From contig JAAVTG010000280.1 in the NCBI GenBank assembly GCA_011947345.1, positions 1 through 18,439 of the forward strand: DNA of 18,439 bases, in the 5' to 3' direction. Below are positions 8,755-18,439 of this stretch, one piece after another. Made by a program: the position numbers and the translations under genes. Source of the DNA: Phytophthora quininea. Lineage: Eukaryota; Oomycota; Peronosporomycetes; Peronosporales; Peronosporaceae. Within the stretch, counting starts at the first letter, position 1. Each line of letters starts with the position of its first letter. The notes under the pieces were generated by a model that made no database searches, had not been told where the DNA came from, and worked only from the letters and a program-made list of their open reading frames with translations.

Positions 8755-11369
8755 TTACTTCATATTCTGGCTGCTTTCTTGTCGTAGAGCTGCTTTGACT
8801 CGAAGCAGTCGACTGAGCTCTGATAACGAATCCAATGGATCTACCACAACAAAACTTTAGTTGGGCAGAATTGCTACTTCAAATATTTCGAAGCAAACGT
8901 ACCAAGTTCAAAGACACTAGAGGTTTGCGGTCGCACTGGTGCCGTCGAGGCTTCTCGATAAAAAGGTGTCTCCCAGGATTTTGGCTAGGCTTTTGATTGT
9001 CATTGTTGGGTGAATGTGATTGCTGCTGATGTGAATGCCGCTGTGCGTGAGGTTCGCTTATTCGAGTTGGTGTGGATGGAGGCTTCTTACTGCCTAGCAA
9101 GTCTTTGAGTTCTTCAAACTGCAATAAAGAAAGCGTTAGGCACATTCTACCATATAACCCAGCAGAATCCGTACCGATAATAAGCCGGCGTCTGCAGTCC
9201 GCACTCTCGATTTTTTGTGTTCGGTTTCGCAAGTTCATTGTCATTTTGAATGGATTTTACATTCCTCCTCCGTCTTCCAGAAGTTGTCGTTTTGTGACTG
9301 GAACTAGTTCGTAGTACTTCTTGAATTCTATCTGCAGTTGGAGGCGCTGGGAATAAGCTTGGACTGGAGGACGAAGATGTAAAGTTGCCAGAGTTTCGAC
9401 TGAGTACTCCGTAGCCTGGGATGTCGGTCTCCGCGTCTTCTGGTTCCTCGTCTAACTGATTTCCATTCTTCTGATGAGCTACCAAGTATTCCAGCACCTC
9501 CATTTTCTCCCGAAGGGATTGGTTTTCCACAGTGAGAACGTGCGTCTCGTGTTGTAGTGAGCCAATTTGTGAAGATTGAGTCTCGACCAAGTCTGAGAGA
9601 CGCTTCTCCGTCGCGTACATGCGCTTTACTAAGCTCACACTGTCAATCACTTTCAACTTGAGTTCCTGTGTAATTTTCGGAGCGGCTTTTGTTCCAGTAG
9701 AAGCTTTTGATGTTTCCGCTGGCGTAGCCACCTGAGCAGTTGCTGACTGCAGTTGATCTAGTTCAGTTTCGACATTTTGAGACTCCCCGCCTTGCAATTT
9801 ATGGCTCTTGCATTCCAAACATTCTCCCAACGGAGGCTGCGTAGCACTGGGAAGTGATGAACTTTGTTCGTGAAAATTTAGGATCACTTCACGTGCCTGA
9901 GCCAATTGCTGTTTTAGTGCTGCCACTTCACTTCGTAGCTCTTCGATCAAAGCCGTTCGAGGATCAGAGTTTTTAGTTGGTCTCGTGGAAATGCGTTGAG
10001 CTCTCGCAGCATAGACCAAAGTGCTTAAATTCTCATCCACATGAGCATCACTCGGTGATAAGCAGGCCACCATGAGCGTCAGGCTATTCCCACACAAACT
10101 ATCCTTAAGTAGCGACGTCAACTTCGAGTCGCGATACGGAATGTACGCTCGTGAGTCAGTATTGTTACTCTTCTTTGTTTGGAAGCCACTTTCATCGTCT
10201 TCATCTCCGCTTAGCGCTTGAATGACTTGACGAAGCACGAACAGGGATTTATTGATCCCGATCGACTCTTTCAAGGTAACTCCTGAAGCTCCCGTTTTAC
10301 TGACTCGTTCCGAGCCGGCCAGGTCCACTAACGTGAGTTTACTTTGCGTCACGAATCCGTCGCCAGTGTTGGGGTCTCGACTTTCAACGTACAGTGTGAA
10401 CAGACAATGAGACCTCGACGACGACGCATTCAGGCGATGGGAAGCCATGATTTTGTGTCGAATTCCTTCTTGAAAGTGGTTGAGAACTTGAGTTGGGGAT
10501 GTGCACTCGAGCATACGTAGATTCTCCACGTAAAACTTGCGCGCTGCAGTCCATCGAAGGCGAAGTCCTTGAGTGCTTTGCTTGCCACTTCGTCGTCCGT
10601 TTGAACTCAAATGGAAAGGATTCAACAAGTCCAAAATTCGCTCATTGTAAATTTGTACGAAGGAGCAGTGAACAGTAAACTCGCGGTCATTATCTGACGA
10701 TTGCTCAACGAGATCGAACAAGTGCTTGACAACGCGAGGAATGAGCTAGCAAAGAAAAATGTATAGTGAGAACTACAACAGCATCTAAAAGAACAACATT
10801 GAACGTACTCCAACCCGCTCTGATCCCTCCAAGTCTACAAGTTGTTTAGGCCGCACTCCAGGTCGAGATGTTCCGCTTCCCACATTAGTTGGGGCGGTTG
10901 ATTCGTACTCGGAGCCTTCCATCGTGTACGTCTTCCCCGACCCAGTCTGAATACAACTAGTTAGAACAAACGCACACTACTCATCATCACTGATACCACC
11001 TGTCCGTAGGCGAATACGGTGGCGTGGTAGCCATCCAAGACCGCCGTCAGCATCGCAGGAAACTCCATCCTCTCATACAGCTCTTTCTGGACAACAAGTC
11101 CTGTCAGTCGATCATCATGACCTCGTAGCAAATACTCTACGTACTTGTGAAGTAGCACCGTCGAAAACTTGATCAAATGCAAACCCCTTGGCATTGGTAT
11201 TGTCACTTGTAGAAACAGTTAAGGACCGTCGAGATTGATCCACCGATAGAAAAGTGCTTGCGTGTCCTCGTTCGAATTTCAACAGCGGTCGAATCCTCAC
11301 CACTACGCGAATCCGCATCGGTATTGATACACTCGTCTCCTTGCCATCTTGACCGTCACTACTCGACAT
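8755..11369 (-). CDS. Kinesin motor protein, N-terminal motor (possibly kinesin-16/KIF12-like)
   Basis: Exons on the minus strand: 11369-11141, 11100-11000, 10946-10809, 10745-9159, 9118-8903 and 8840-8755 (TAA), about 785 residues. The motor reads MRIRVVVRIRPLL near the start, FAFDQVFD, the P-loop AYGQ/TGSGKTYTMEG split by an intron, VQIYNERILDLL, switch I NASSSRSH, switch II LVDLAGSERVSK, and YIPYRDSKLTSLLKDSLCGN. A neck and coiled coils follow (LIEELRSEVAALKQQLAQ; VENQSLREKMEVLEYL), then a Gln/His/Pro-rich tail. Role: ATP-driven microtubule motor, probably plus-end directed because the motor is N-terminal. Subfamily placement is a guess from TLVYAARAQRISTRP and the gene context. Two introns (11101-11140 and 9119-9158) come out at 40 bp, which is short. 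In the fifth exon the frame needs one extra base (between about 8940 and 8990) to reach the final exon DPLDSLSELSRLLRVK, so the C-terminus is less certain. It is divergent from IFT122. Confidence 0.88.
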
Positions 11370-11492
11370 GTTGACAATTTAGCTAAGAGTTTGCGGCTCT
11401 TCAAGATCCGATCCGCTGCGACTTTTCATTTCCCAACGCTACGAAGGACTCGCCCAAGATCCAATTCCACGTACAAATTGTGGTGAGTTGCC
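11370..11492. promoter_or_regulatory. Bidirectional promoter between kinesin and IFT122
   Basis: Only 123 bp separate the two divergent start codons, so both transcripts must start here or overlap. The plus strand contains an Inr-like element at 11426-11437 and a CCAAT box in GATCCAATTCC. No clear initiator was seen for the minus-strand kinesin. Sharing one short promoter would couple a motor gene to an IFT gene, which fits stage-specific expression during sporulation. That timing is an inference. Confidence 0.55.
11426..11437 (+). promoter_or_regulatory. Oomycete-type initiator upstream of IFT122
   Basis: TCATTTCCCAAC matches the core of the oomycete initiator consensus (TCATTYYNCAW) over eleven positions, with a mismatch at the twelfth. 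It lies 55 bp before the IFT122 ATG, where a transcription start would be expected in these compact genomes. Confidence 0.45.
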
Positions 11493-14400
11493 ATGCGTAG
11501 CGTCTTGGCGTGGAGTGACAAAGTGCCCGAACGCAATGGCGAGAAGTTCGTGGTGCAGGATTTGGCCTTTCGACCGGATGGGACGCAGATCGTGGCAGCG
11601 GTCGGCTCTCGGGTGTTGGTCTACGACGCTGCCGACGGCACGTTGTTGCACTCGTTAAAGGGCCACAAAGGCACCGTGTACTCGGTGGACTACTCGCACG
11701 ACGGCAAGCGGTTCGCTTCAGGAGGAGCCGACAACATCGTCATCATCTGGACCGACAAGGCCGAAGGTATTCTCAAGTACACTCACAACGACAGCATCCA
11801 GCAATTGGCCTACAATCCTCAGTCGCAGTGTCTTGCGAGCTGCACAGCGTCGGACTTTGGGCTGTGGGCTCCCGAGCAAAAGTCGGTGGCCAAGCACAAG
11901 GTGGTGTCCAAGATCCTGTCGGCCAGTTGGAGCAAAGATGGACAGCTCTTGGCGTTGGGGCTGCTGAATGGCAGCATCACTTTGCGGGACAAGTTGGGCG
12001 GTGAGAAGAGACTCATCGAACGATCCAATGCGCCCGTGTGGGCGTTGGCGTGGAGTCCGGCGCAAGAAGACGACGCTGCCGATGTGCTTGCAGTCGGTTG
12101 CTGGGATCGGACCTTGTCCTTCTACACGCAGAGTGGCGTCATGCAGGGCAAAGCTCGGAAGCTCGCGTTCAACCCCACCAGTATCACTTACTTCAGGTGC
12201 GTCTTGCTGTTTTAGACGTCTTGGATCATTAGTGACGTCTTGGTTGCTGTAGTAAGGGAAAATATCTGTTAGTCTGCGGCACTCACCGCAAAGCTGGATT
12301 GTACACGAAGGACGGCATCTTCCTCGTCGGGTAAGGGTCTTGTCATCACGTAGCTTGTCGTTTTCTTACGTAGTTTTACTTGCGTAGAATCTGCGAGCAC
12401 GACAACTGGATCTGGGCGATCAAAGCTCGACCCAAGACAAACTTTGTGGCCGTTGGATGTGAAGATGGTTCACTGTCGATGTACTGCTTGGTATTCGGGA
12501 CGGTGCACGGCATCTACCAGGAACGATATGCCTACCGAGAGCATTTAACGGACGTGATTGTTCAGCACTTAATGACGGAACAGAAGGTCCGGATCAAGAC
12601 TCGAGACTGCGTCAAGAAGCTCAGTGTGTATCGCGATCGTCTCGCCGTTCAGCTGTCGGATCGAATCATCATCTACGAGCTGGCAGGGAATGCCGGCAAC
12701 GCGGCATCCGGCAGTGCAACTTACGACATGCACTATCGCGTCAAGGAGCGAATTACGAAGGACCTCCCATGCAGCTTACTGGTCGTCACGAGTTTGCACT
12801 TCATCTTGTGCCAGAAGCAGAAGTTGCAGCAGTACGATTTCTCTGGTCGCAAAGAGCGCGAGTGGGTGCTGGAGGCGCTCATCCGGTACATCAAAGTCAC
12901 CGGTGGAGCTCCTGGACGTGAAGGTTTACTCGTCGGGCTTAAAGATGGCTCGGTGTGGCAGATCTTCATCAACAACCCGTTCCCGATCCCTCTCATCCAG
13001 CAAAGCAGTCCAATTTCCTGTCTCGACATCAGTGCCAAGTACGTTGAGGGTACTGGTACTGTAGTAGAAGTCCTGCTCTAACCTTGTTGCTTGTTTTCCG
13101 CAGTCGAGAAAAGCTGGCCGTGGTGGACGATTCCCACAAGTGTCTTGTATATGACTTGGCAACGAAGCAGCTTCTCTTTGAGGAAGGAGCGACCAACAGC
13201 GTGGCTTGGAACACCGAGTGTGAAGACATGCTCTGCTTCGGGGCAATGGCCAGCTTAAAATCCGAGCCGGTCAGTTCCCAGGACACACGCAGCGCATGCA
13301 GGGCTTTGTCGTGGGTTTCTCAGGCTCCAAGGTTTTCTCGCTCAGTGCGTTGAGTGTGCAGACGATCGACGTCCCTCAATCTGCGCCGCTGTATCGCTAC
13401 TTGGAGCAGAATGACTTTGCTCAAGCCTACGCAGTCTCATGCTTGGGTGTCACCGCAGCAGACTGGCGTTTACTCGCTTGGGAAGCTCTCAAAAGCATGC
13501 GCTTCTCCGTCGCACGCAAAGCGTTCATTCGTGTCCGAGACGTCCGCTACATCGAACTTGTGAATGCTCTCGAGCAGATTTGGAGACAGCAACTCCCGCC
13601 AGGAGGAAGCGACAACAACAACGAGGGTGAAGAAGCCGGCGGTGAACCTGCCAAGAAAGTCCGAGCTCTTCTGCAGGCGGAGATCATGGCCCATCAAGGC
13701 AAATTCCCACTAGCAGCCAAGCTGTTCGCAGACTGTGGCGAGCCAGCACGCGCCATTAAAATGTTCGCCGACCTTCGGATGTGGGACGAAGCTAAGCGCT
13801 TCGCCACAGCTCGACAAGCTGGAGATGTACAGGAACTCGTACTTGCACAAGCTCGTTGGGCTGAAGATGTCCAAGATTGGCGAGCAGCAGCGGAGATGTA
13901 CGCAGCGAGTGGGAACTACGTACGAGCTGGAGAGATTTTGGGCGAGCATGGCTGGCTGGAAGAGCTGCTTGAACTCACGCGGAAGCCGGAGGCTGCCTCG
14001 AACTCTAAGCTGTTGACTTTAGCAGCCAACTTCTTCCTCAAAGGCGGCCAATTCGCTAGCGCTCGTGATATGTACTTGAAACTGGGAGATCTCGACGCTC
14101 TGCTGCAGATGCACATCCGACTGCAGGAATGGGAGGAAGCAGTTCGTCTAGCAGACAGACACCGTGACAACGTTCGTCGACCAGATGAAGTGTTTGTGCC
14201 TTATGCGCAATGGCTGGTTACTCAGGATCGCTTTGACGATGCACTGGAGGCGTACACTCGTGCCCAGCGACCAGACCAATGCGGCCGCCTTCTTCGCCAG
14301 CTCATCGACAACGCAGTGAGTGAGCACCGCTTCCGAGTTGCAGCGTATTACCACTGGAGACTCTGTGAGCAGCAAATGAAGACCGTGTTGGACCCGAAGC

Positions 14401-15612
14401 AGCAAAATCAGGACTCGACGGAGCTGAACGAAGAGCAGCGCGACCGACTTGCAGAAGCGGTTGAGAACGAACTCCTGTCCGAGCTCTACTACGCGTACGC
14501 TATGATTTACGCCTTCACCGACGAACCGTTCACGACGTTGTTACCGGAGTCGCTCTTCCACGCAGCACGGTTTCTCCTCAATAAGTTGGCGGCTCGAGGA
14601 AGTGCTGGCAAGAGAGGAGGCAGCACCGTCGTCGTCGCGCCGCCACCGCCAGGCATTTCACTCGGGAATATTTACTTCACACTTGGCCACCACGCTGTAC
14701 AGTTGGAAAGTTACAAGCTGGCGCGGCAAGCGTACGACAAACTCCTTCAGATGAAACTCCGTACAGATTGGCAGCCTGTTGTGGAGTGCACCGCCATGAC
14801 ACTGCAAGCGCGTCCGTATGCCGATCGCGAGGAGTTGCTGCCAGTTGACTACCGCTCGTCTACGGTGAATCCGCTGCTCAATCCAAACAATACCGGCGAT
14901 GTGTGCGTGAATTCCGGTCACCCGTTTGTGCGGTCGTTTGTGTCGTTCGAGAACCTCCCGCTTGTAGAGTTCCAGCCTGAGGTAAGCTGCAGCTCTTTTG
15001 CCAGTGTTGTTCTGCTGTAGCTGACATTTTATTGTGCACATTGCAGCCGGACATCACTGACGAAATAGCTGAGGAACTGATCATGACACACCCGAATGCC
15101 TCAGCAGGAAGCAGCAAACGTGGTGGCGGGGCTGGCGAGAGACCGACTATGGCAACGGCTCTCAGTCTATGAAGCTCGACGACGACGACAACCAGGAACC
15201 GGTAGACGACGCCAACAAAGACGGAACGGACTTGTTCGAGCAGGCTCTCAACAAGCAAGCAACGTATGGAGCAAGCGTCGGCCATCGCTCGGGAGCTGCT
15301 CAATATCGCGTGCTTCAACTGGATGCTCGAACTTTGAGAGCTCTCCGTCCTAACGAGGTCTTCATCGTCAAATACCCAACGCGAGCGTTGCGTCCCAAGT
15401 ACTTCAAGAACATGATCCCGGAGATCAAGATCCACTTGTCCCCTCACTGTCGTCGGTTCTTCCATGAAGAAGACTTCGAGTTCGAGTACCTTAAAGCAGG
15501 TCACTGTCCTTGCTGCCAGACAGCTGAACTTGAAGCGCTGAATCCACCCGCACAAGGAGATGACCACGACGCATCCGACCAGCTACTGAATGGCGCCAAG
15601 CTCAAGAAGTAA
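11493..15612 (+). CDS. IFT122: Intraflagellar transport protein 122 (IFT-A core subunit)
   Basis: Exons: 11493-12196, 12253-12330, 12388-13038, 13104-14981 and 15047-15612 (TAA). Two single-base losses must be allowed, at GGGG 13240-13243 and GGGG 15128-15131; the sum then gives about 1292 residues, close to other IFT122 proteins. The N-terminal WD40 repeats form two propellers: [99 protein letters not shown]. From [13 protein letters not shown] and [13 protein letters not shown] the chain becomes TPR-like helical repeats ([35 protein letters not shown]-like [16 protein letters not shown]). It ends in the C-terminal [16 protein letters not shown] zinc-ribbon region. Role: core of IFT-A, needed for retrograde transport and for membrane cargo entry into flagella. 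The position of the frame breaks in a conserved gene points to sequence errors. Tail to tail with the first MATE gene, 57 bp apart. Confidence 0.96.
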
Positions 15613-15669
15613 GACCAACACCGTAGATGAAAAGTAAAGACTTATTGAGAAATACATACCGTCTCCAGT

Positions 15670-17478
15670 CTATGCGCGCGTAGAGAACGTCTCCGACCTC
15701 GGCGTGCTCCCAAAGAACGGCGATCGCAAGAGCGAGCCGTCCTCAATCTGGTCCCATTGGTGTTTCCTGTTAGACGGAGTCATCAGTTCTTGCGCGGCTG
15801 GAGAACGCACTACCGGAGCCAAACTACCAGGAGTGTTACCACCTTCCGCCATCGCATAGTGCAACGAGTCCGCCTGCAGCTCGTCCTCGCTCTCGCTGTT
15901 CGCCTCCATGTTCTCCACCGCATGACGAGCCATCTCGGCCCAGTCCGTTCGAGACAGCACATACACATAGATGGAGAGCTTGACGATCTCCATAATGCAC
16001 ACGCCGTACCACAAGGCCGAGAAGCCAAAGCCGAAGGTGACGCCTCCAAAGTAGGCGATCGGCAGCTCGATCAGCCACACACTGAGCGAACTCGTCCACG
16101 CCGTCACCGACACTTCGCCCATTCCGGCCAACACCGACGACGTCAAGATCTCGATCGACTCGATCATGTAGCCCGTGATGAAGATCGGCTGTACCAACAT
16201 ACACAACTGCAGCAAAGTGTCGTCATTGGAGTACAGTCGGAAGAGTTTCTCTCGTAATGCAAAGGACACCACCGCCAACATCACCACCGTCACCACTGTA
16301 CACATGAATCCGAGGAAGCCTAACACCCGCGCGGCTTTCGGTCGTCCAGCACCGAGATAGTTGGCAACCCGGATCTGCGTGGCCGATCCGTAGCCCCAGA
16401 AGAGCGCCCACAGCAGCGACCAAAGGCCGGAAATGACTGCATTGGCCGCGATGACGTCCGATCCGAGTCTCGCCGCGACCAACGTCAACGCCGAGTTGGC
16501 CAAGTTGGACACGACGCTATTTGCAGCGATGGGTCCTGCGATGTTAAAGAAGATCTTGAGTCGGTCGGGCGTGAAGGCGGTAAAGTTCCAACCTCCCCAG
16601 GCTTGTAAGTGCATCTTCTTGTACACGATGCAGTAGCCGATGAGCGCGATGGGCTGGAACCAGGCAGCAATGACTGTGGACATTGGCGAGCCGTCGAAGC
16701 CCAGCCCGCCCCACCCAAAGGCTCCGAAGATCAAAGTGTAGTTGGCAGCACACGCCACCGCGATCGACAACGTGCCCACCACCGTGACGGGGGACATGAT
16801 GCCCATGGACTGGAAGTAGAGACGGAAACACGCGTAGACCAGCGACGGCCACACCGACAGCGACAGGATACGCGCGAATCGCACGCCGAGCTGCACGACC
16901 TCGTGGTCGTCGGTGGAGAGTTCCAGCAGCAGGCCGATACACCAGTACCAGATCACCACCGGCACCGACAGCAACGTGACCACCACCAGGCCCATCTGCA
17001 GCCACGTACCGGCCAGCACGCCGTTCTTGGCGCCCCAGGCCTGGCCGCAGAGCGTGACGAGCGCGGACGCGCCCGACCAGACGCCCGCCAACGGCACGTT
17101 GGTCCACGTGGACGAGAGCGACGCGGCGGCCAACGAGGACGTGCCTAAGTGGCCCAGGAAGGCCGAGTCCACCGAGATGAGCGCGATACGGGCGAACGTG
17201 GAGAGCGAGACCTGCAGCGCCATGGACGTGAGCGACCAGAACTCGGCGGAGACGTCCACGTCCGCCTCTTTGGCGAACGAGCGGCGGCCCCGGGGGCTTT
17301 CAGGAGGGGGACTTCTCGCCCATTTGAGAAGGGCAGCACTTGAGAGGGGTGGTGGCGAATTCGAGAATGAGCGTGGTGGTGAGAGGGCGCAAAGGGCTCT
17401 GATGAGTGTGCCCTGCGTCAGTGATGTGCGTGACGTTGGCTGCTGACGCGCCAAAGAGGATGGGCGGTGGTGGTGCAA
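15670..17478 (-). CDS. MATE-family multidrug/toxic-compound extrusion transporter, copy 1
   Basis: A single uninterrupted frame of 602 residues. After about 75 basic, Ser/Pro-rich residues come roughly twelve hydrophobic segments in two homologous halves, as in MATE exporters. Recognisable parts are FARIALISVDSAFLGHLGT (first helix, about 95-113), CGQAWGAKNG (144-153), MSPVTVVGTLSIAVACAANY, GWGGLGFDGSPMST, FGWGYGSATQIRVAN-like YGSATQIRVANYLGAGRPKA in the second half, and SVLAGMGEVSVTAWTS. The tail of about 70 residues is polar with several SP sites. Role of the family: cation-coupled export of organic compounds across plasma or vacuolar membrane; substrate cannot be read here. M1 is the only Met before the first helix, so it was taken as start. 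The acid-free first 58 residues could be a targeting sequence. It is a tandem duplicate of the gene upstream of it on the same strand. Confidence 0.92.
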   Translation of the reverse strand: MHHHRPSSLARQQPTSRTSLTQGTLIRALCALSPPRSFSNSPPPLSSAALLKWARSPPPESPRGRRSFAKEADVDVSAEFWSLTSMALQVSLSTFARIALISVDSAFLGHLGTSSLAAASLSSTWTNVPLAGVWSGASALVTLCGQAWGAKNGVLAGTWLQMGLVVVTLLSVPVVIWYWCIGLLLELSTDDHEVVQLGVRFARILSLSVWPSLVYACFRLYFQSMGIMSPVTVVGTLSIAVACAANYTLIFGAFGWGGLGFDGSPMSTVIAAWFQPIALIGYCIVYKKMHLQAWGGWNFTAFTPDRLKIFFNIAGPIAANSVVSNLANSALTLVAARLGSDVIAANAVISGLWSLLWALFWGYGSATQIRVANYLGAGRPKAARVLGFLGFMCTVVTVVMLAVVSFALREKLFRLYSNDDTLLQLCMLVQPIFITGYMIESIEILTSSVLAGMGEVSVTAWTSSLSVWLIELPIAYFGGVTFGFGFSALWYGVCIMEIVKLSIYVYVLSRTDWAEMARHAVENMEANSESEDELQADSLHYAMAEGGNTPGSLAPVVRSPAAQELMTPSNRKHQWDQIEDGSLLRSPFFGSTPRSETFSTRA

Positions 17479-17594
17479 GTGATGGTGGCGGTGGGTGGTC
17501 CAGAACGGTTGTAGACGAATGCAAGAAGAGCGCCACGCAGGACAAACACCTCGACTGAACTTTGATTCACGTCGTATGCAATCGACCTACCCGT

Positions 17595-18439
17595 TTAACA
17601 ATTCCACTGTTGCTGCCAACTGGAAGGCGTCAGAAGCACTTTCGAGGTTGGTGAGTGCGTCACTGGAGCCATCCCACCTGCTCCACCCCTCCTTCCGCCA
17701 TTGCAATGTGCATCGCCTCGGTTTCAATGTCGCTGGCACTTTCCTGCGTCGCCTCCATGTTCTTCATTGCCTGGCGAGACATCTCGATCCAGTCAATCCT
17801 CGACAATGCGTACACAAAGATGAAGAGCTTGACGACTTCCATGACACACACGCCGAACCATAACGCACGGAAACCAAAGCCGAGAACGACCCCACCAAAG
17901 TACGCGATCGGCAATTCAATCAGCCACACACTCAGCGAACTCGTCCACGCAGTGACTGACACTTCGCCCATACCCGCAAGGATCGACGACACTAAAATCT
18001 CCATCGACTCGATCACATATCCGGTGATGAAGATTGGCTGGGCCAGCATACACATCCGTACCAGTTTGCTGTCCGTCGAGTACAAATGGAAGAGCGACTC
18101 GCGTAGGATGAAGGTGAGAATCGCCAGACTCAACACCGTCACGATCGTACACAGGAAGCCCAGTAACCCCAACACCTTTGCGGCCTTCGGACGTCCACCA
18201 CCGAGCAGATTGGCCACTCGAATTTGCGTCGCCGATCCGAAGCCCCAGAACAAAGCCCACAGCAAATACCAGAGCCCTGAGATGACGGCGTTGGCGGCAA
18301 TCACTTCGGACCCGAGTTGCGCCGCAACGAGAGTAAGCGCCGCATTGGCCAGACTTGAGGCCACGCTGTTAGCCGCCAGAGGGATGGCGATATTCGAAAA
18401 GATCTTGAGTCGGTCGCGGGTAAACGCCCCGAAATCCCA
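17595..18439 (-). CDS. MATE-family transporter, copy 2 (5' part beyond window)
   Basis: The frame enters from the window edge at 18439 (beginning WDFGAFTRDRLKIFSNIA) and matches the second half of copy 1 almost segment by segment: AAQLGSEVIAANAVISGLW, GSATQIRVANLLGGGRPKA, PIFITGYVIESMEILVSS, GEVSVTAWTSSLSVWLIELP. As read, it stops at TGA 17662-17660 after MAEGGVEQVGWLQ. A CCCC run at 17686-17689 (GGGG on the coding strand) lies just before. With one more base the tail would run GGMAPVTHSPTSKVLLTPS to a TAA at 17597-17595, matching SLAPVVRSPAAQELMTPS of copy 1. The end at 17595 is therefore preferred and the short tail is probably an artefact. Only 116 bp separate it from the start of copy 1. 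Function as for copy 1; substrate unknown. Confidence 0.9.

Noticed and set aside
11487..11492. GTTGCC at the IFT122 start as half of an RFX X-box
   Set aside because: The second half-site (RGYAAC) is absent, and the bases overlap the start codon.
16544..17148. Long Arg/His-rich open frames on both strands inside MATE copy 1
   Set aside because: They are out-of-frame shadows of a high-GC membrane-protein gene, with implausible composition.
1..18439. Mobile elements, CRISPR arrays, tRNA or rRNA genes
   Set aside because: No terminal repeats, transposase or reverse-transcriptase motifs, regular spacer arrays or RNA gene cores were seen.

Overview
The window looks like compact nuclear DNA from a zoosporic oomycete (Phytophthora/Pythium-like). 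Genes are dense, with gaps of about 50-160 bp. Introns are short (about 40-106 bp) with GT...AG borders and TAG/CAG/AAG acceptors. A CATTTCCCAA-type initiator resembling the oomycete start-site element precedes one gene, and flagellar genes sit beside TKL-type kinases and MATE transporters. The assignment is inferred from gene content and architecture; no marker proves the species.

Layout. 1-580: weak signals only. 581-2632 (+): a four-exon PDZ-plus-coiled-coil protein of unknown function, with an in-frame TAG directly before an intron donor. 2790-5768 (+): a seven-exon Tubby-like protein with a long proline-rich and acidic N-terminus. 5853-8616 (+): two tandem units, each with an N-terminal helical domain followed by a TKL-type kinase domain. 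Unit 1 is a wrecked pseudogene; unit 2 has an intact kinase-domain frame but broken upstream frames. Both lack the catalytic Asp (HGG and HGA instead of HRD), and the architecture recalls MLKL-type pseudokinases. 8755-11369 (-): a six-exon kinesin. 11493-15612 (+): a five-exon IFT122, the IFT-A core subunit, starting only 123 bp from the divergent kinesin start. 15670-17478 (-) and 17595 to the window end (-): two tandem MATE-family transporters, the second cut off by the window edge.

Functional theme. Tubby-like protein, IFT122 and a kinesin within 13 kb form a flagellum-related neighbourhood. In animals the Tubby-family protein TULP3 binds the IFT-A complex that contains IFT122, and kinesins move such cargo. 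The kinesin and IFT122 probably share a bidirectional promoter.

Quality caution. Coding frames in at least five genes break by one base, mostly inside G/C runs of four or more. Adding one base per run restores known family sequence in the conserved IFT122 gene. Many frameshifts here are therefore probably sequence errors, while the large deletion, the 7-bp duplication and the nonsense codons in kinase unit 1 look like real decay.
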